Below are positions 44,697-53,991 of a stretch of 64,000 nt of DNA, piece after piece (position 1 is the first letter of the stretch; each line of letters starts with the position of its first letter). Location of the stretch: the NCBI RefSeq assembly GCF_014203795.1, contig NZ_JACHJU010000003.1, positions 124,001 to 188,000 on the forward strand, in the 5' to 3' direction. This DNA is from Streptosporangium album. GTDB lineage: Bacteria; Actinomycetota; Actinomycetes; Streptosporangiales; Streptosporangiaceae. The position numbers and the translations under genes are program-made. Below the pieces are notes generated by a model. That model was not told the origin of the DNA. It saw only the letters and a program-made list of their open reading frames with translations, and did not search any database.

Positions 44697-46433
44697 ATGG
44701 GTCACGGGCACGGCCATGGGCACGGGCACGGGCATTCTCACGAGCATCACCACGACGCGGCTCACGCGGGCGACCAGGGCGAGATGGCCCCGGTAGTGGA
44801 CATGTCGGTACCCGATGGGGAACTGTCGCCGGGACAGCTGTCGCGGCGTCAGATGTTCCGGCGAGCCGGGCTGCTCGGCGCGGGCCTGAGCGCCGCCGGC
44901 GTCCTCGGCACGCCCGGTCTGGCCGCCGCGGAGAGTGCGACAACGCGGAACCAGGGCGGCCGCGAGCCGCGTGACGGGTACCTCTGGCTGGCCGGTGACC
45001 ACCACATCCACACCCAGCACAGCTCGGACGGCATCTACCGGGTGATCGACCACGTGCGGCACGCCAACGCCTACGGCCTGGACTGGATGGTCATCACCGA
45101 CCACGGCGGCGCCACCCACGCCAAGATCGGCGTGGACAAGGTCAACCCCGACATCGTCGCCGCCCGCGCCCTGGTCAAGGACACCCTCGTCTTCCAGGGC
45201 CTGGAGTGGAACATCCCGGCCGCCGAGCACGGCACCGTCTTCGTCGCCCCGGGACGGAACGAGGTGAGCACCCTCAAGGAGTTCGAGAACTCCTTCGACG
45301 GGTCGGTCAAGAACGCCGGCTCCAGCACTCCGCAGAACGAGGCCCTGGCCATCGCCGGCCTGAACTTCCTCGCCGACGCCGTCCGGCGCCGCCGCGTCGA
45401 CGACGCGCTCTTCCTGGCCAACCACCCGGCGCGCAAGGGCCTCGACTCCCCGCACGAGATCCGGGGATGGCGCGACGCCCAGCCCTCCATCGCGGTCGGC
45501 ATGGAAGGCGCCCCCGGGCACCAGGCGGCCGGCATCCCCAAGCCCCACGGACCCGGCAGCGGGCGCGGCTTCTACGACAGCACCCCCGGCGCCGACTCCT
45601 GGCCCGGCTACCCGGCCGAGAGCTACAAGACCTTCGGCGGCTTCGACTGGATGACCGCCACCGTGGGCGGCCTGTGGGACAGTCTCCTGACCGAGGGCAA
45701 GAACTGGTGGATCACCGCCAACTCCGACTCCCACTCGGTCTACGCCGACACCAGTGACCGCGGCCCGAACAGCAACTTCGACGCCAACGGCAGGTACGAC
45801 GACCCGATCTACAAGGGCATCCAGAACCTGACCGCCGGCGACTTCTGGCCCGGCTACTACAGCCGCACGCATGTGGGGGCGCAGGGATACTCCTACGGCG
45901 CGGTGATGGACGCCATCCGGCAGGGCCGGGTCTGGGTCGACCACGGCGGCCTGATCAGCGGCCTGGTCGTGCGCGCCCGGACCGCCGGCAAGGGACAGCG
46001 CGGCGTCACCCTCGGCGACACCCTGCACGTACGGCAGGGCGACAAGGTCGAACTCGCCATCGAGATCACGCTGGCCAACCAGCCGAACTGGGCGCAGTTC
46101 GTCCCCACGCTGGCCCGGGTGGACGTCATCCAGGGAGATGTGACCGGTCCGGCCTCCGACAAGGATGTCTTCACCACGCCCACCACCAAGGTCGTGCAGT
46201 CCTTCGAGGTCGGCAAGAACAGCGGCACCGTCACCTTCACCTACATGCTCGGCGCCGTCGACCGTCCGGTCTACCTACGGCTGCGAGGCACCGACGGCAA
46301 CCGCAGCGCACCCGGCCTGCTCGGCGCCTCCGTCGACCCGCACGGCCCGCAGATCGACGTCTTCGGCGACGCCGACCCGTGGAAGGACCTGTGGTTCTAC
46401 AGCAACCCGATCTGGGTTCTGCCGCGCCGATGA
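44697..46433 (+). CDS. Tat-exported PHP-domain protein with His-rich N-terminus
   Basis: 578 residues from ATG 44697 with GGAAGG 7 bases upstream. The first 20 residues are six Gly-His dipeptides followed by SHEHHHD. A twin-arginine signal (SRRQMFRRAG, R50-R51) follows after an unusually long 48-residue leader. The mature part is PHP-like: GDHHIHTQHSSDG, ITDHGGATH, LANHPARKG and NSDSHS supply the metal-binding His/Asp set. A C-terminal beta domain of about 170 residues follows. Expected to be an extracytoplasmic metal-dependent phosphoesterase. Coupled to the next gene. Confidence 0.88.
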   Translation: MGHGHGHGHGHGHSHEHHHDAAHAGDQGEMAPVVDMSVPDGELSPGQLSRRQMFRRAGLLGAGLSAAGVLGTPGLAAAESATTRNQGGREPRDGYLWLAGDHHIHTQHSSDGIYRVIDHVRHANAYGLDWMVITDHGGATHAKIGVDKVNPDIVAARALVKDTLVFQGLEWNIPAAEHGTVFVAPGRNEVSTLKEFENSFDGSVKNAGSSTPQNEALAIAGLNFLADAVRRRRVDDALFLANHPARKGLDSPHEIRGWRDAQPSIAVGMEGAPGHQAAGIPKPHGPGSGRGFYDSTPGADSWPGYPAESYKTFGGFDWMTATVGGLWDSLLTEGKNWWITANSDSHSVYADTSDRGPNSNFDANGRYDDPIYKGIQNLTAGDFWPGYYSRTHVGAQGYSYGAVMDAIRQGRVWVDHGGLISGLVVRARTAGKGQRGVTLGDTLHVRQGDKVELAIEITLANQPNWAQFVPTLARVDVIQGDVTGPASDKDVFTTPTTKVVQSFEVGKNSGTVTFTYMLGAVDRPVYLRLRGTDGNRSAPGLLGASVDPHGPQIDVFGDADPWKDLWFYSNPIWVLPRR

Positions 46434-46978
46434 CGATCCTCGGTCTCGACGCGGGATCCCGCACCCTCGGTGAGGCCGAGCACCTTCTCCACCTGGTGGT
46501 GAAGGCGCTCGGCCTGCCGGGGGGCACGGTCGGCTGTACACATTTCGTGCGGACCGGACTGCCGCATGTCGCCTGCTCACTCGCCGTCGCCGGACCGGTC
46601 GAGCCGGCCGGGCTGCCCGAGGGGGTGTCGGCCGCGATCGGCGAGAGCCGTATCGGTCCGGAGGCGGAGGGCGCCGCGCTCGCGGCGGCCGAGCACGCCG
46701 CCGGGGCGAGCGGGCGGATCATCACCTACCCCGGCCAGGAGGCGCTGACCGGCACCCTCAGCGTGGGCGAGATGCTGGAGCGGTCCGCGATCGAGCGTGT
46801 GGTGGTGCTGGCCCAGCCGCAGGAGCCCGCGCACGACACGCTCATCGTGACCAACGACCATGTCAGGCCGGTCTGGCGTGACGGGCTGATAACCCTGCTG
46901 AGCATGCCTGCGGCGGGTGGACGCCTGATGCCGGCCGAAGTGCCGAACCCGACGCCCTGCTGCGCGGATCACAGCTGA
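46430..46978 (+). CDS. Conserved-looking protein coupled to the PHP gene
   Basis: 182 residues starting at an ATG that overlaps the PHP stop (ATGA). Mixed alpha/beta with no signal peptide and no membrane segment. Features are MTILGLDAGSRTLGEA, TLIVTNDHVRPVW and a C-terminal CC (TPCCADHS). I do not recognise a family. Coupling implies joint production with the PHP protein, but the cellular compartments differ, so a direct complex is unlikely unless it acts before export. Confidence 0.65.
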   Translation: MTILGLDAGSRTLGEAEHLLHLVVKALGLPGGTVGCTHFVRTGLPHVACSLAVAGPVEPAGLPEGVSAAIGESRIGPEAEGAALAAAEHAAGASGRIITYPGQEALTGTLSVGEMLERSAIERVVVLAQPQEPAHDTLIVTNDHVRPVWRDGLITLLSMPAAGGRLMPAEVPNPTPCCADHS

Positions 46979-47131
46979 ACGCAGCGGTCGGCAGCCCTGT
47001 CTGCCCTCACCTCGGCCGTGTCGTCCCCGCGCCGGAGCCGGCGTGCGTGCACGGGCGTCTCTCCCCGCCACTTTCGGTACGGCTCCGGGCATTCGGCGGG
47101 CCGTACCGCACATGGCTGGATAACGTGCCTC

Positions 47132-49129
47132 ATGCCCCCGAACATGAACCGCGTCTACCAGGCGGTCCTGCGTGACACGTCCGCGCCGATCTCTCTCCGG
47201 CTCCGCCGTACCTTCGGAGACTGGCTCGTCGCCAAAGGGCTTCCGGCGCCGGAGGTGGGCAAGCCGTCGCAGGAGTTCGAGACGGACGGTGCCAGGGTCC
47301 GCATGGATCGCAGGGCCGACTGCGGCAGATATGTCCTGGAGGAGACCCACGAGAGTGGGTTGATCCGCACACAGGTCACCTATGCGGAGTCGGTGCCCGG
47401 GATGACGGGCTGGGTGGTCGTCAGGGTCGAGGAGACCGGGGAGACGGACGCCTGGCAGGCCCCGGGCTTCGTCCAGGCATATCTGCGCACCGCACGGATC
47501 ACCGACGGAGCGGTGCACCTGACGGACTCGGCGGACGCGGTCGACGAGGACGACGTCCACCGGCTGGTTCATCTGCTCTCTCATCGCGGCCGCCGGGTCC
47601 CCGTGGTCGTCGTTTCGGTGGTCCCCCACGATCCGCAGGGTGCCAGGGCGAGGGCCGGGCACCTGGCCGACGCGGTCGCCGGGGTCGGCGTGGTCGTACG
47701 CTTCGCCGATCTACGCGCCCAGGACCGCTTCAACGAGGCGATGGGCTCCCGGCTCGGCGTGTTCGGCGGGGGCGTCCGCACCTACGTGGCGTCCTTCGAG
47801 CCGGCCACCGAGAGCTACCCCGACCGGCACCGTCCGATGGGCGGGCCGACGATCCGCAAGCAGGGAGATCGGGCTCTCGCGCTGGTGGCGGGCGGCGCCG
47901 TCGGCGAGACCTGCCGGCGGCCCCTGCCCGAGGACGTCCAGCGCACCTATCGGATCGTCTCCAGAATCCTGGCGGGCAAGGCCCAGACCGGTGACATCGC
48001 CGGAGCGGTGGCGCCGAGGCCGGTACCGGCCGACTCCGGCCCGGGAGAGAGGCTGCGCCGCTGGATGCTGGCGATGAACGGGCGTTCCGTGCCCCCGCCC
48101 GCACCTGCCTCCGAACCGGCCGCGGACCCCGGGGGGAGTGCCCCCGACGGGGATGTTCACATCGCGACCGCCGTGGAAACGGAACCCGCCCTGGTCACGC
48201 AGTCCCCACAGCCCGGGGTGCCCTCCTTCGACGTGGCGGACCTCGCCCGGACGGTTGCCGAGGTCGTGGCCAGGGAACTGCGGGGGGAGTTGGAGGCGGC
48301 GCTCGACCTCGCGGCGGCGTCTGCGGGGAACGGTTCGGAGAACGGGGAGATGCTGCGCCGGATGCGCACCCTCGGCGCGCATGTCGAGGGGCTGCGCGAC
48401 CTGGTCGCCGTACGGCAGGGCGGCGATCCGCTACTGGCCGAGGCCGAAGACGAGAGTGACCGGCTGGCAGGCGAGATCGACCGGCTCCGCACCGAGCACG
48501 CACTCCTCCAGGAGGAGTACGCCGAAGCCGTCGCGGGTGCGCGCAAGCTCGAAGAGCGGGTCCGCTGGCTGGAGACCAGGCTCGCCGAAGCCGGCCAGCC
48601 CGCCTTCGGGCTGTCCTCCGGCGAGCCCCCCTTCGAACCGACGAGCCTCATGGACGCCCTGAACCTGGCCAGGGAGACCCTCGTCCACGTGGAGATCGGC
48701 GACACGGACGCGGAGGCGACGAAGCTCGACCTCGCCTACCCCACGCTCGCGCGGGCCTGGGCGTCCAAGTCCTGGGACGCCCTGCGCGCACTCGACGCGT
48801 TCGCGCAGGCCAGGTCGGCGGGCGAGTTCGCCGGAGGGTTCTTCGACTGGTGCAGGAGCTCAGCCAGGCTCACCATCCCCGCGGGAATGGTCGCCATGAG
48901 CGAGTCCCGGACGGTGACCACGAACGGCAAGTACAGCGCGCGGCGGACGTTCGCGGTCCCCGAGGAGGTGCATCCTTCCGGGAAGGTGCTGATGGAGGCG
49001 CATATCAAGATCCGCAAGGGCGGGTATCCGGCGCCCCGGATCCACTTCCACGACGACTCCGGCGGCAGCACCGGCAAGATCTGGGTCGGCCACGTCGGGG
49101 ACCATCTCCCCAACACCCATACCAACTGA
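47132..49129 (+). CDS. 665-residue coiled-coil protein of unknown function
   Basis: N-terminal domain (about 1-280) with strands such as YVLEETHESGLIRTQVTY and GWVVVRVEE and a FRxxxAMGSRLGVFGGG-type loop. Then come a Pro/Ala-rich linker (about 310-390) and a heptad-type coiled coil at roughly 435-495 (DRLAGEIDRLRTEHALLQEEY). The C-terminal domain (510-665) ends in PAPRIHFHDDSGG and GKIWVGHVGDHLPNT, a His/Asp-rich end that looks like an active or metal site. No known domain is recognised. It sits between the PHP pair and the defence block. ATG 47132 preferred; ATG 47144 is possible. Confidence 0.8.
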   Translation: MPPNMNRVYQAVLRDTSAPISLRLRRTFGDWLVAKGLPAPEVGKPSQEFETDGARVRMDRRADCGRYVLEETHESGLIRTQVTYAESVPGMTGWVVVRVEETGETDAWQAPGFVQAYLRTARITDGAVHLTDSADAVDEDDVHRLVHLLSHRGRRVPVVVVSVVPHDPQGARARAGHLADAVAGVGVVVRFADLRAQDRFNEAMGSRLGVFGGGVRTYVASFEPATESYPDRHRPMGGPTIRKQGDRALALVAGGAVGETCRRPLPEDVQRTYRIVSRILAGKAQTGDIAGAVAPRPVPADSGPGERLRRWMLAMNGRSVPPPAPASEPAADPGGSAPDGDVHIATAVETEPALVTQSPQPGVPSFDVADLARTVAEVVARELRGELEAALDLAAASAGNGSENGEMLRRMRTLGAHVEGLRDLVAVRQGGDPLLAEAEDESDRLAGEIDRLRTEHALLQEEYAEAVAGARKLEERVRWLETRLAEAGQPAFGLSSGEPPFEPTSLMDALNLARETLVHVEIGDTDAEATKLDLAYPTLARAWASKSWDALRALDAFAQARSAGEFAGGFFDWCRSSARLTIPAGMVAMSESRTVTTNGKYSARRTFAVPEEVHPSGKVLMEAHIKIRKGGYPAPRIHFHDDSGGSTGKIWVGHVGDHLPNTHTN

Positions 49130-49283
49130 CCCGCCGTCCGAAGTCCCGCCGGCACCGAGAAGGTCGATCGATCACGCCTGTGCTCCCTCGCACGCGCCCC
49201 GCGGAGGACTCGCCGCCGGGCGGAACAGATCGGCCCCGTCCGGCCCCAGGCGACGGACCCGTCAGCTTGACGACACCGTGCCC

Positions 49284-49957
49284 ATGCCCACGTTCATGAT
49301 GAAAGGCCAGGAGGAGGTGGACCTGCCCGGCACGCTCACCTACTACCGGACGCCGGGACTGGTCTGGGACAGCGCGCTCCAGGTCGGCACGGCCCTGCTG
49401 GTCGACAGCGGTAGAGCCATGAAGCGCGGGCACGTCAGCGAGGTGTGGAACGCCGCGGTGACCGGACCCTCGTTCACCACCTCCCGGGGCAGCCGCACCG
49501 GTGACGAGCTGGCCTTCTCCGCCGGCGCGTTCTTCGCCGACGGCGTCGCCGGCAGGTGCCGTACTCCACGCTGTCCACGGCCGTGGACGCCGTCTGGACG
49601 TTCCGGTCGGCGAGTACGGCCAAGGAGCAGCCGCTGCCGCTGATGGCGGTGCGCTACGCCCCGGCCGGGCTCGACGATCTCAACCGCGCCACACCGGGCT
49701 CGCTGGCCCGGCTGCCCATCTGGATCGAGCGGAACCCCGGAGCCCCCAAGGCAGCGGTGGAGTCCGTCCGGCTGGAGACGTCCTCCGACGACGGCACGAG
49801 CTGGCACCGCGTTCCGGCTGTCCGCACCGCCTCGGGATGGACCGCCGTGGTGGCGAACCCGCGCACGCCGGGATTCGTCTCGCTGCGGGTGACGGCCACC
49901 GACACCTCCGGCGCCGGCCTCACCCAGACGATCACCCGCGCCTACGCCGTCGGGTGA
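49284..49957 (+). pseudogene. C-terminal remnant of a secreted S8-type peptidase, frameshifted
   Basis: Two frames join near 49555. The first carries LTYYRTPGLVWD and GDELAFSAGAFFADG. The second carries AVDAVWTFRSAST, LPLMAVRYAPAGLDDLN and a final beta-sandwich (VRLETSSDDGTSWHRVP, PGFVSLRVTATDTSG). This pattern matches the C-terminal domains of large actinobacterial subtilases. The catalytic domain is absent. DNA from 49130 to 49283 contains no gene. Confidence 0.62.
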
Positions 49958-49963
49958 GCACGT

Positions 49964-49991
49964 AGCCTGTCCGGCTTAACCCGGACAGGCT
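49964..49991. terminator. Hairpin terminator after the S8 remnant
   Basis: Perfect 11-bp stem, AGCCTGTCCGG with CCGGACAGGCT, loop CTTAAC, six bases after the stop codon at 49957. It isolates the following leader from upstream transcription. Confidence 0.75.
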
Positions 49992-50066
49992 CCACGGTCC
50001 CGGACCATCCGGAGGTGCCCCCGGGCATCGCCCGACGCCGGGGGCAGAGATGTGAAAAGACCGTGG
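49992..50066 (+). ncRNA. Candidate three-way-junction leader RNA
   Basis: Closing helix P1 pairs 49992-49999 (CCACGGTC) with 50059-50066 (GACCGTGG). Inside it are hairpin P2 (50000-50012, CCGGA/TCCGG) and hairpin P3 (50016-50024 with 50038-50046, TGCCCCCGG/CCGGGGGCA). Junction strands are 0, 3 (AGG) and 12 bases (GAGATGTGAAAA). All helices are perfectly paired. It lies 115 bases before a secreted hydrolase gene and is followed by a 28-bp palindrome, a riboswitch-like layout. It does not show the conserved core of the c-di-AMP or c-di-GMP classes as I know them. Only folding by eye supports it. Confidence 0.4.
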
Positions 50067-50085
50067 TTGATATCGCGCGGAAAAC

Positions 50086-50113
50086 GTCTCCTCTCTTGGC
50101 CAAGAGAGGAGAC
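50086..50113. promoter_or_regulatory. 28-bp perfect palindrome in the GHL10 leader
   Basis: Bases 50086-50113 are fully self-complementary with TTGGCCAA at the centre. As DNA it could be an operator; as RNA a hairpin between the leader structure and the coding region start at 50181. Confidence 0.6.
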
Positions 50114-50180
50114 AACGCACCGAATACGGCCATTTGAAGACTATTGCTCTTTTTGCGGAAAGATCTGAAACTTTACTGCT

Positions 50181-52190
50181 GTGACGACGTATCGAGCGGG
50201 CCGGAAGTGGCGGCCTGCCACCATCGGTCGTATTGCCGCAGCGGTTCTCCTCCTCGTCCTCGCGGGCGCCGTCGTGCCCACGCCGGCGGCGGGGGCGAGG
50301 GCGGTAGAGGGTCTCGCCGCCTGCTCCACCGACCCGGCGACCCCCAAGCGCCGGCTCCGCGCCATGTGGGTCGCCAGTGTGGCCAACATCGACTGGCCGA
50401 GCAAGACCGGTTTGAGTGTGTCGGCGCAGCAGGCCGAGTTCCGCTCCTGGCTGGACCTCGCGGCGCAGAAGAACATGAACGCCGTCGTCGTGCAGATCAG
50501 GCCGACGGCCGACTCGTTCTGGCCGTCGCCCTACGAGCCGTGGTCACAGTGGCTGACCGGTACCCAGGGGGTGAACCCCGGATACGACCCGCTGGCGTTC
50601 ATGGTCAGCGAGGCGCACGCCCGCAACCTCGAGTTCCACGCGTGGTTCAACCCGTACCGGATCGCCAACCACGACGACCCCACCCGGCTGGCGGCCACCC
50701 ATCCTGCCCGGCAGAACCCCGGCTGGCGATTCGCCTACGGCGGCAAGCTCTACTACAACCCCGGAATCCCTGCGGTCCGCGACTTCATCGAAGACGCCGT
50801 CATGGACGCGGTCACCCGTTACGACCTCGACGGCGTGCACCTTGACGACTATTTCTACCCGTATCCGGTCAGCGGCCAGACGATTCCGGACGCGTCCACC
50901 TACGCCCAGCACGGCGCCGGTTTCGGCAGCATTCACGACTGGCGCCGCAACAACGTCAACCTGCTGGTGAAAGAGCTGGACCAGCTGATTCACACGGCGA
51001 AATCATGGGTCAGCTTCGGCGTCAGCCCGTTCGGCATCTGGCGCAACTCCACCACCGACCCGCTCGGCTCGCGGACCTCCGGCATGCAGTCCTATGACGC
51101 CATCTACGCCGACACCCGGCTCTGGGCGAAACAGGGCTGGGTCGACTACATCGCGCCACAGATCTACTGGCACATCGGGTATTCCGTCGCCGACTACGAG
51201 GTGCTCACCGCCTGGTGGTCCGCCGTGGTCAAGGACACCGACGTCCAGTTGCTCATCGGACAGGCCGCCTATCGGGCCGGGGCGTCCGGCGAGGACCCGG
51301 CCTGGCAGCGACCCGGCGAGCTCACCGACCACCTCTACAGCAACCGGCAGCACCCGGAGATAACCGGCGACATCTTCTTCAGCGCCAAGGACGTCAGGGC
51401 CAACCGGATCAGCGGCGTCTCCCGGCTGGTGGCCGACCACTACTCCCGGCCCGCCCTGATACCCGTCCACGGCACCTCGGCCGCGCCCTCCAGTCCGTCG
51501 ATCACCTCGGCGACCCGTGTCTCCAACGGGGTCTCGCTGTCGTGGCAACATGGCGGCTCGGACAGCCCGACCTCGTACGCGATCTACCGGGTCGACGGCA
51601 CCCCGGCCATGGACCCGTGTTCCTTCGCCGACGCCCGCAACCTGCTCGAAACCACCCGGGGAACGTCCTTCACCGACACCACCGCCGCGGCCACGGGCAC
51701 CTACACCTACTACGTGACGGCCCTGGAGCGGCTACAGCGCGAAAGCGCGCCGAGCACCGGCCAGGTGGTCACGGGCACCGGCCCGTTCAGCGTCGTCGTC
51801 GACAACGGCGACGCCGGTTTCACCGCCGGATCCGCCTGGGGCACGTCGAGCTTCTCGTCGCAGCGTAACGGCGCCGACTACCGGTTCGCCGACCCCGTCG
51901 CGGCAAGCGACCTGGCGTGGTTCAGAGCCGACATCCCCAGCGCCGGCAGCTACCGCGTCGAGGTCTGGTACCCGGCGAACTCCGGCTACAACAGCTCGAC
52001 GCCGTTCGTCGTGGCGACCGGCGGCGGCAACCAGATCGTCAACGTCGACCAGCGGATCAACGGCGGCCAGTGGCGCGGCCTCGGCACGTTCGCCCTCCCC
52101 GCCGGCAGCCGCAACGTCGTCGGGGTGAGTCGCTGGACCTCCACCGGCGGCTACGTCATCGCCGACGCCGTACGCATCACGAAGCTCTAG
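50181..52190 (+). CDS. Secreted GHL10-type glycoside hydrolase-like protein
   Basis: 669 residues. Signal peptide (AAAVLLLVLAGAVVPTPAAGARA). The catalytic-like TIM barrel (DUF187/PF02638) spans about 55-400 with RAMWVASVANIDWPS, NAVVVQIRPTADSFWPSPYEPWSQ, LEFHAWFNPYRI, DGVHLDDYFYPYP and YIAPQIYWH. A fibronectin-III-like domain (about 425-540) and a golvesin/CBM-like beta domain (about 545-669) follow. Members of this group act on cell-wall or other polysaccharides. GTG start; possible structured leader upstream. Confidence 0.9.
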   Translation: MTTYRAGRKWRPATIGRIAAAVLLLVLAGAVVPTPAAGARAVEGLAACSTDPATPKRRLRAMWVASVANIDWPSKTGLSVSAQQAEFRSWLDLAAQKNMNAVVVQIRPTADSFWPSPYEPWSQWLTGTQGVNPGYDPLAFMVSEAHARNLEFHAWFNPYRIANHDDPTRLAATHPARQNPGWRFAYGGKLYYNPGIPAVRDFIEDAVMDAVTRYDLDGVHLDDYFYPYPVSGQTIPDASTYAQHGAGFGSIHDWRRNNVNLLVKELDQLIHTAKSWVSFGVSPFGIWRNSTTDPLGSRTSGMQSYDAIYADTRLWAKQGWVDYIAPQIYWHIGYSVADYEVLTAWWSAVVKDTDVQLLIGQAAYRAGASGEDPAWQRPGELTDHLYSNRQHPEITGDIFFSAKDVRANRISGVSRLVADHYSRPALIPVHGTSAAPSSPSITSATRVSNGVSLSWQHGGSDSPTSYAIYRVDGTPAMDPCSFADARNLLETTRGTSFTDTTAAATGTYTYYVTALERLQRESAPSTGQVVTGTGPFSVVVDNGDAGFTAGSAWGTSSFSSQRNGADYRFADPVAASDLAWFRADIPSAGSYRVEVWYPANSGYNSSTPFVVATGGGNQIVNVDQRINGGQWRGLGTFALPAGSRNVVGVSRWTSTGGYVIADAVRITKL

Positions 52191-52402
52191 AAGGATGCCC
52201 GGACGGATCCAGGTCTCACCTCAGCCCCGCAGGCCCTGCCGGATCGTGTAGGTGCGGCGCTGAACGGTCCCGGTCATCTCGTCGCCTTCCCTCATGGGCC
52301 CGGGTGCGGACTGGACATGGCAGCCCATCAAGTAACGATCTTGCCACACCGCTGATTCAGCCAAGATCACGCCGCCGGGGAACCAGAGGCCGCCCTGCCT
52401 GC
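52191..52402. other. Intergenic region between converging genes
   Basis: About 210 bases between GHL10 and the kinase gene. The only open frame worth noting is a 24-residue minus-strand one at 52221-52295 (TVQRRTYTIRQGLRG), probably a remnant. No strong hairpin was found by eye. Confidence 0.4.
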
Positions 52403-53971
52403 TCAGGGAGCCAGGCGAGTCAGGCTGTCGCGGACTCTGACCGTCGCCGGGTGCTCCGGGCCGTACAGGCGGCTGAGGTCGTCGAGCAGCTCGGTGAGCG
52501 TACGGCCGGCGGCTTCGACGTCACCCGCGCTCTTCTCCAGCTCGCCGATCTGCCGCCGCAGCTCCAGAGTCCGTGGGTCGTCCACCGGATAGGCGTGCAA
52601 CTCGTCGGCGAGCAGGCCGCTCATCAGGCGGAGCGCCAGGCCGCTGTCTCCCAGATGCGCATGGCAGACGGCCTCCTGCATACGGCACTGGAAGACCCGT
52701 TCGTCGTCGGCCTGATACCGCTTCGCCATGTCCACGGCGAGCTGGTGAAAGGCAGAGGCGGCGCGACGGTGGTCGCCGGCCTCGAAGAGCACGTTGGCGA
52801 GCTGCCCGCGGAGGTTGAGCACCTCGGGATCCTCCGCGCCGAGGACCCGGCCCGCGGGCACGGCGACGGCGGCCAGCACCTCGACGGCCTGACTGTAGCG
52901 GGAGTCCCGCGCGAGTGACATCGCCTCGCGACGTGCCCGCTCGATGTCACCCCTGCTGAAGTCGGGGTCGCCTGAGACACGAGAGATCACCGGGGCCGCG
53001 GGCACGGTCCCGGCATCGGCGACACCGGTGAGGACGCGGCTGACCGCGTGGGCGTACATGCGCAACGGGCTGGGCCCGCGCACGGTGAACCCCGGTAGCT
53101 GTCCCACACCCGTCACGTAAGGGAGCAACCGGTCGTGGACCGTGGCGGCGTCCAGCGGCCTGTCCTCGACGCGCTTGGCCAGCAACGACAGGATGATCTC
53201 ATCCAGCTCGGGCGGCACGTCGGACCGGAGCCGTCGCACGGGAGGGGGCGCGGTGTGGACCTGCTGCTCGTACACGCTGAACTCGGTGGGACCGGTGAAC
53301 AGTCTGCGGCCGGTGAGTAGTTCGTGCAGGACGCATCCGAGGGCGTACAGGTCGCTCTGCGGCGCGAGTGTCCCGGCGCGGACCTGCTCCGGCGGCATGT
53401 AGGACGCGGTGCCCAGGATCTGACCGGTCCGGCTGAACCGGGACAGCTCGGGGTCGTGGAGCATGGCCAGGCCGAAGTCGAGCACCTTGAGCGTGCCGTC
53501 CGGGCATAGCGTGATGTTGGAGGGCTTCAGATCCCGGTGGAGGATCGACCGTCTGTGGGCGGCGCTCAGCACCGCCGCGACCTGGGCCCCGATCGCGGCG
53601 ACCCAGCCGATGGGGAGAGGACCCTGCTCGTCGATGAGGTAGTCGAGCGTGGCGCCCTCGACGAACTGCATCACCATGAACAGCCGCTGCCCGCGCCGGG
53701 GATCGTCGAACGTCCCCGCGTCGTGGATCGCGGGCGCTCCCGGATGATCCAGCTGTGCCATGATCATCGCTTCGTGCAGGAATCTCCGCTCCAGCTCAGG
53801 GTCGGGGATACCGTCGGGAAACCGGATGAACTTCACGGCGACCCGCCGGTCCAGACGCTTGTCGTAACCTCCCCAGACCTCTCCCATCCCTCCCTTGCCG
53901 AGATGCACCTCGTCCAGTTCGTACCGGTCAAGGATGACGGTGCGCTCAGCCACCACGCCTCCGGGCGTCAC
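52403..53971 (-). CDS. Ser/Thr protein kinase with C-terminal TPR region
   Basis: 522 residues. Hanks-type kinase: glycine loop LGKGGMGEVW, VAVK (K47), HRDLKPSN (D147), DFG (D165) and GTASYMPPEQ. A C-terminal half of about 210 residues is made of TPR-like helices (DSRYSQAVEVLAAVAVP, NLRGQLANVLFEAGDHRRAA, SGLALRLMSGLLADE). No transmembrane segment, so it is cytoplasmic, unlike PknB-type kinases. It lies 20 bp after the second methylase on the same strand and is the last gene of the restriction operon. GTG 53971 is used; a later GTG beginning VAERTV follows a GGAGG and is possible. Confidence 0.92.
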   Translation of the reverse strand: MTPGGVVAERTVILDRYELDEVHLGKGGMGEVWGGYDKRLDRRVAVKFIRFPDGIPDPELERRFLHEAMIMAQLDHPGAPAIHDAGTFDDPRRGQRLFMVMQFVEGATLDYLIDEQGPLPIGWVAAIGAQVAAVLSAAHRRSILHRDLKPSNITLCPDGTLKVLDFGLAMLHDPELSRFSRTGQILGTASYMPPEQVRAGTLAPQSDLYALGCVLHELLTGRRLFTGPTEFSVYEQQVHTAPPPVRRLRSDVPPELDEIILSLLAKRVEDRPLDAATVHDRLLPYVTGVGQLPGFTVRGPSPLRMYAHAVSRVLTGVADAGTVPAAPVISRVSGDPDFSRGDIERARREAMSLARDSRYSQAVEVLAAVAVPAGRVLGAEDPEVLNLRGQLANVLFEAGDHRRAASAFHQLAVDMAKRYQADDERVFQCRMQEAVCHAHLGDSGLALRLMSGLLADELHAYPVDDPRTLELRRQIGELEKSAGDVEAAGRTLTELLDDLSRLYGPEHPATVRVRDSLTRLAP

Positions 53972-53991
53972 AGGGGATCAACGGAAAGAAC

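Noticed and set aside
49992..50066. Known c-di-AMP or c-di-GMP riboswitch
   Set aside because: The helices suggest a structured RNA, but the conserved nucleotides of those classes are not present; kept only as an unclassified candidate.
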